Origin: PALSA-505 sp036495485
GTDB taxonomy: Bacteria; Actinomycetota; Actinomycetes; Streptosporangiales; Streptosporangiaceae
NCBI GenBank assembly: GCA_036495485.1
Contig: DASXMU010000067.1
Span: 1 to 8,767 of the forward strand
Direction of reading: 5' to 3'
Length of the DNA: 8,767 bases
Shown: one piece after another, positions 7,201 to 8,767 of the stretch
How positions within the stretch are numbered: the first letter of the stretch is position 1
How the letters are laid out: each line of letters opens with the position of its first letter
Made by a program: the position numbers and the translations under genes
Notes under the pieces: model-generated
What the model was told of the DNA's origin: nothing
What the model saw: the letters and a program-made list of their open reading frames with translations, nothing else
The model's database searches: none

Positions 7201-8767
7201 TGCCATCCAAAAGCTGATGGCCCGCAAGGTCATCAACATGGACGCCGGCGAGGGCAAGTCGTGGGTCTTCTTCGTGCACTCCGCCTTGCTGGCCCTGCAC
7301 CCCGAGGCGGACGCGGTCCACTACATCACCACCCGGGGAAACCTGGCCGACCGGGAGTTCCGGAAGTTCAAGAAGCTGCTGTCCCCGCTGGGTTATGACG
7401 TCCACCGGATCAACTCCAACAAGCAGATGCCGGTGGCGGAGCCGGGCAAGCCCACCATCTACGTGGGCACCAGCGAGGACGTCGCGTTCACCGTCCTGAA
7501 GACTGGCCAGCTTCCCGGCGGCAACGTGCGAATCCACGCCAGCATCGATGAGATCGACGAGGGGCTGAAGTACGCCAACAGCCGCTACATCATCAGCTCG
7601 GGCGCGGCGGCCGTGGCGCCCAAAGAGGTCGCCGACCGGGTGCGGGCGGCCTGGGAGTCCTTCACCGGTCATCTGGACAGCAAGGCGCTGGGCAGCAAGG
7701 CGCTGACCCCGGCCGACTTCGGCCGCACGAGGGAGCAGTGGGGCCCGGCCCGGCTGACCGACACCGGCTCGGCCCGGCTGACCGAGGCCGGCCTGGCCAA
7801 GCTGACCGTCCTGCTGGGCAGGCCGCCCACCGAGGCTCAGGTGAACGAGCTGAACATGGCCGCCACGGCGCACTGGGACTACGCCAATCACGTCCATTAC
7901 CAGGTGCACGCCGGCCAGGACGAGGTGCAATCCGGCCAGGACGGGGTGAAGCCCGGCAAGGTCTACATCATCGACCAGACCACCCACCAGGTGATGTTCA
8001 ACCCGGAAACCTCCACCGAAGGCAAGTCAACCACCTCGGAGAGCCGGTGGACCGGCAACGGCGACGGCCCCAGCCTGGCCCAGATGGTGGAGGCCAAGGA
8101 GGGCCTGGCAATCCGCGCCGACTCGGCCACCAGCAAGAGCCTCACCGCCCAGGAACTGTACGCCAAGCCCAGGTATGAGTCGGTAGTGGGCGCCTCGGGC
8201 ACCGCTGCGGGCCATGACTTCTCCGAGATCGGCGCTACGGGCGTGGAGAAAGTCAACCGCTACTACCAGCTCCAGCTGCAAACCCCGGACGACCATGTCA
8301 GCCCGAACGAGGGGGCCAAGCTGGATGCGATGGCCGCCGCCGCCCGGGCCGGCCGGGCCGAAAATGGCCGGCCGCAACTGCTCCTGGTCACCCGCAACGA
8401 CCAGGCGGCCGGGCTGTCGAAGCTGCTGGACGAGATGGGCGTGCCGCACACCGCGATCGACGCCAAGTGGATCCTGGAAAACCAGGACAACCTGGAGGCC
8501 GCGTTCAATGCTGAGGTCGAGAAGGCCGGCGAACTGGGCAGCGTGCTGGTGGGCAACATGCAGCTCTCCCGCGGTGTGGACTTCCCGGTCAGCGCGGCGG
8601 CCAAGGCCCTCGGCGGGATAGACCTGCTGATCAGCGGCCGCTCCGCCAGCGACATCAGCATCCAGGCGATGAACCGTGTCGCCCGCAGCGGTGAGGAGGG
8701 CAGGGCCAGATTCTTCACCTCCCCGGAGGACGAGGCCTACGCGCTGTCCCGCAACCCGGACGTCCAA
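4244..8767 (+). CDS. Giant WXG100-like N-terminal protein with C-terminal SecA-like ATPase motor, partial at right edge
   Basis: One open frame of 1508 codons with no stop; the 3' end is outside the window. ATG 4244 has a weak ribosome site (GGCGGGA, 4231-4237), and the frame upstream is closed by the sigma TGA. Residues 1-240 resemble the WXG100-like/CpnT N-terminal module of type VII effectors: LFLVLTGERPPEFNTDG near the start, a helical bundle, a membrane-like segment 116-136 (AIVALAVLIAAFIVDAIIAFF), a second hydrophobic stretch near 168-182, and a WNWTETLEQVGIGALGGAMG end. Next come KDLG and Gly/Asp/His-rich repeats (243-304), a Gly-rich hydrophobic WWLHNLASIPVGILIGG block (328-392), a Pro-rich linker (560-672) and a beta-like part (740-898). 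From about 975 it follows SecA in order: RWTQIDAIQKL (981-991), AGEGKS Walker A (1001-1006), SIDEID (1100-1105), YIISSG (1115-1120), MVEAKE (1281-1286), GASGTA (1316-1321), a GRPQLLLVT to GVPHTAIDAKW block from 1375, SRGVDF (1442-1447), QAMNRVARSG (1474-1483). Motor residues look intact. The role is inferred: secreted or membrane-linked effector with an ATP-driven polypeptide motor. Confidence 0.88.
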   Translation, partial: MAYSNIEFNPQEAELFLVLTGERPPEFNTDGGHEAAQILMSYADMVDNQLTPLVQARVNAAQTGMSGEMSKSFVANLEQYTVASPFILPTTSNLARQLGVYTDSASDQAQSIKIQAIVALAVLIAAFIVDAIIAFFDPAAGIEAAVAEEAATRVFLEALLDALKEMIFHAIPIGIAIQVGQDTLAQIIEMAEGIEKNWNWTETLEQVGIGALGGAMGSFLKPLEEKLTGNLTHLLENMVNSGGKDLTKDLGKDLGNGLDNNVGHDGAGGPGAGDHVPGGAGDHMPGGAGDHVPADPGAGDHVPGDPGPGGSKGPSWTPNKPPVGSAGWWLHNLASIPVGILIGGIHNAGHATLWNLMTTGQLTWDWGTFMGGAAYGVAHPLAVMAGGGARMAVGVTAPAENLIAAAFGSVTPQHLTDIASATESPGGTSPGTGSGAQGGDVSKVPNESEGESSPLLVPPTSAGPGLTDGIGSVNEPPVVQLLRNLNVPVGPDAAYNIALRTGMVPVVGPVTAHPLYESPLKVNLPASTSLGSVASKVMGTISGNPGRPLAEIPVESVQPHELATLPQDQLPPPLLSPDGAPLVPGVPAPVGSHEPLASSPLDESLPPEVQQRLAPPLLTPQVRPQDSVLSSSGPTEQQAPVSETPVTHEPVPVEGEHVDELPPTPVGPAPTSQQIADALRDGGLGPKDVAEEINSGDLTVGRGPVVKQPEVVGSAEHVPGVAEIGHSHDLPHDGQPGERPEVRVGVPEVLGRDGNGAADTWWAPVRDGAGRGWHVARHDGLLDRGSGTEGQQRPLVRVPAGSKALLDGSGQAQHVVLRDGISYERGLDGRWGPPRKDPGDLIVVKTSKSERLKLADGTTVRLKSGNELVRDKATGQVVAYRQVKGGPRLFLPDGERGWAEHDPADAAVFEGWLAAANKAHDAARALSHISALSGPEVPRDQRLTELPPDALKDLLHNGSPQDQLAALYEWVRRSPNGVPLRWTQIDAIQKLMARKVINMDAGEGKSWVFFVHSALLALHPEADAVHYITTRGNLADREFRKFKKLLSPLGYDVHRINSNKQMPVAEPGKPTIYVGTSEDVAFTVLKTGQLPGGNVRIHASIDEIDEGLKYANSRYIISSGAAAVAPKEVADRVRAAWESFTGHLDSKALGSKALTPADFGRTREQWGPARLTDTGSARLTEAGLAKLTVLLGRPPTEAQVNELNMAATAHWDYANHVHYQVHAGQDEVQSGQDGVKPGKVYIIDQTTHQVMFNPETSTEGKSTTSESRWTGNGDGPSLAQMVEAKEGLAIRADSATSKSLTAQELYAKPRYESVVGASGTAAGHDFSEIGATGVEKVNRYYQLQLQTPDDHVSPNEGAKLDAMAAAARAGRAENGRPQLLLVTRNDQAAGLSKLLDEMGVPHTAIDAKWILENQDNLEAAFNAEVEKAGELGSVLVGNMQLSRGVDFPVSAAAKALGGIDLLISGRSASDISIQAMNRVARSGEEGRARFFTSPEDEAYALSRNPDVQ
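4970..5008 (+). repeat. Short in-frame repeat encoding KDLG units
   Basis: AAAGATCTGGGC (4985-4996) is followed directly by AAGGATCTGGGC (4997-5008), identical at 11 of 12 bases. A diverged GGCAAGGACCTA lies just before, at 4970-4981. The protein reads GKDLTKDLGKDLG, at the junction between the WXG100-like module and the Gly-rich linker. Confidence 0.6.
5054..5155 (+). repeat. 24-bp tandem repeat encoding GAGDHVPG linker
   Basis: Four near-identical 24-bp units start at 5054, 5078, 5102 and 5132. The last is set off by an extra GATCCT (5126-5131), which recurs at 5156-5161. Each unit encodes GAG-D-H-[VM]-P-[GA], residues 271-304. Unit 2 has ATG for GTG, and unit 3 ends GCC instead of GGC. 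The array is in frame and low in complexity, so copy number probably varies between strains. Confidence 0.85.
7679..7705 (+). repeat. 12-bp direct repeat encoding SKAL in the SecA-like clamp region
   Basis: AGCAAGGCGCTG occurs at 7679-7690 and again at 7694-7705, split by one GGC codon, giving SKALGSKAL. It is the first of three small in-frame duplications between Walker B and the VEAKE motif. Confidence 0.6.
7748..7819 (+). repeat. 24-bp diverging tandem repeat encoding ARLTxxGx units
   Basis: Three adjacent 24-base units start at 7748, 7772 and 7796 and encode ARLTDTGS, ARLTEAGL and AKLTVLLG. The first two are close copies and the third has diverged. In SecA the corresponding place in the preprotein-binding clamp also has an A-x-LT-x-x-G helix, so one unit is probably ancestral and the others are duplications. 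Confidence 0.55.
7913..7954 (+). repeat. 21-bp tandem duplication encoding GQDxVxx
   Basis: GGCCAGGACGAGGTGCAATCC (7913-7933) and its neighbour at 7934-7954 match at 17 of 21 bases and encode GQDEVQS and GQDGVKP. The duplication lies just before KVYIIDQTTHQVM, which corresponds to the VLIVDEFTGRV strand of SecA, in a loop that tolerates insertion. Confidence 0.55.

Noticed and set aside
6080..7987. Long minus-strand open frames (315 aa at 6080-7027 and 318 aa at 7031-7987)
   Set aside because: They are mirror frames of the giant plus-strand gene, which shows SecA motifs in order. Their translations are repetitive Gly/Val/Leu/Arg sequences without family likeness.
8027..8767. Minus-strand open frame of 246 aa at the right edge
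   Set aside because: It lies wholly under the NBD2-like part of the SecA-like domain, where the plus frame has clear motifs.

Overview
The window looks like chromosomal DNA of a high-GC actinomycete (Streptomyces / Streptosporangiales type). The supports are a strong G/C third-codon bias, GTG and TTG starts, a large ATP-binding LuxR (LAL) regulator, a SigL/SigK-like ECF sigma factor, and a giant protein whose N-terminus resembles the WXG100-like modules found only in actinobacteria. I cannot name the genus.

Layout. (1) Positions 1-431, minus strand: the 5' part of an unrecognised gene that runs off the left edge, started by TTG behind a good AGGAG. (2) Positions 432-607: a divergent intergenic region with lower GC and three copies of a CGATTcGGTTA-like motif just before the next start. 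(3) Positions 608-3493, plus: a 961-aa LAL regulator (N-terminal AAA+/STAND-type ATPase, helical TPR-like middle, C-terminal LuxR HTH). (4) Positions 3494-3613: a gap with a perfect 19-bp palindrome that contains a TGAACC ECF-type -35 element, and a second set of small repeats. (5) Positions 3614-4222, plus: a 202-aa ECF sigma factor. (6) Positions 4244-8767, plus: one uninterrupted reading frame of 1508 codons that leaves the right edge still open and fills half the window.

The main result is gene 6. Its N-terminal ~240 residues look like the WXG100-like / CpnT-N-terminal-like module of actinobacterial type VII-associated effectors and polymorphic toxins. Low-complexity Gly- and Pro-rich linkers and a beta-rich segment follow. 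From about residue 975 to the edge it reads as the motor part of a SecA translocase ATPase: Walker A AGEGKS, DEID Walker B, an IISSG strand, an MVEAKE clamp-domain motif, GASGTA, RGVD and QAMNRVAR. I know no standard system with this fusion, and it is the best candidate for something undescribed.

How the genes may work together (inference): the sigma gene and the giant gene are separated by 21 bp and are probably one transcript. The LAL regulator directly upstream, and a possible ECF autoregulatory promoter in the gap, suggest that the SecA-like effector gene is under tight conditional control. No anti-sigma factor, immunity gene, small WXG100 partner or EccC-type ATPase is visible here. They may lie beyond the right edge. 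No tRNA, rRNA, CRISPR array, insertion sequence or integrase was found.
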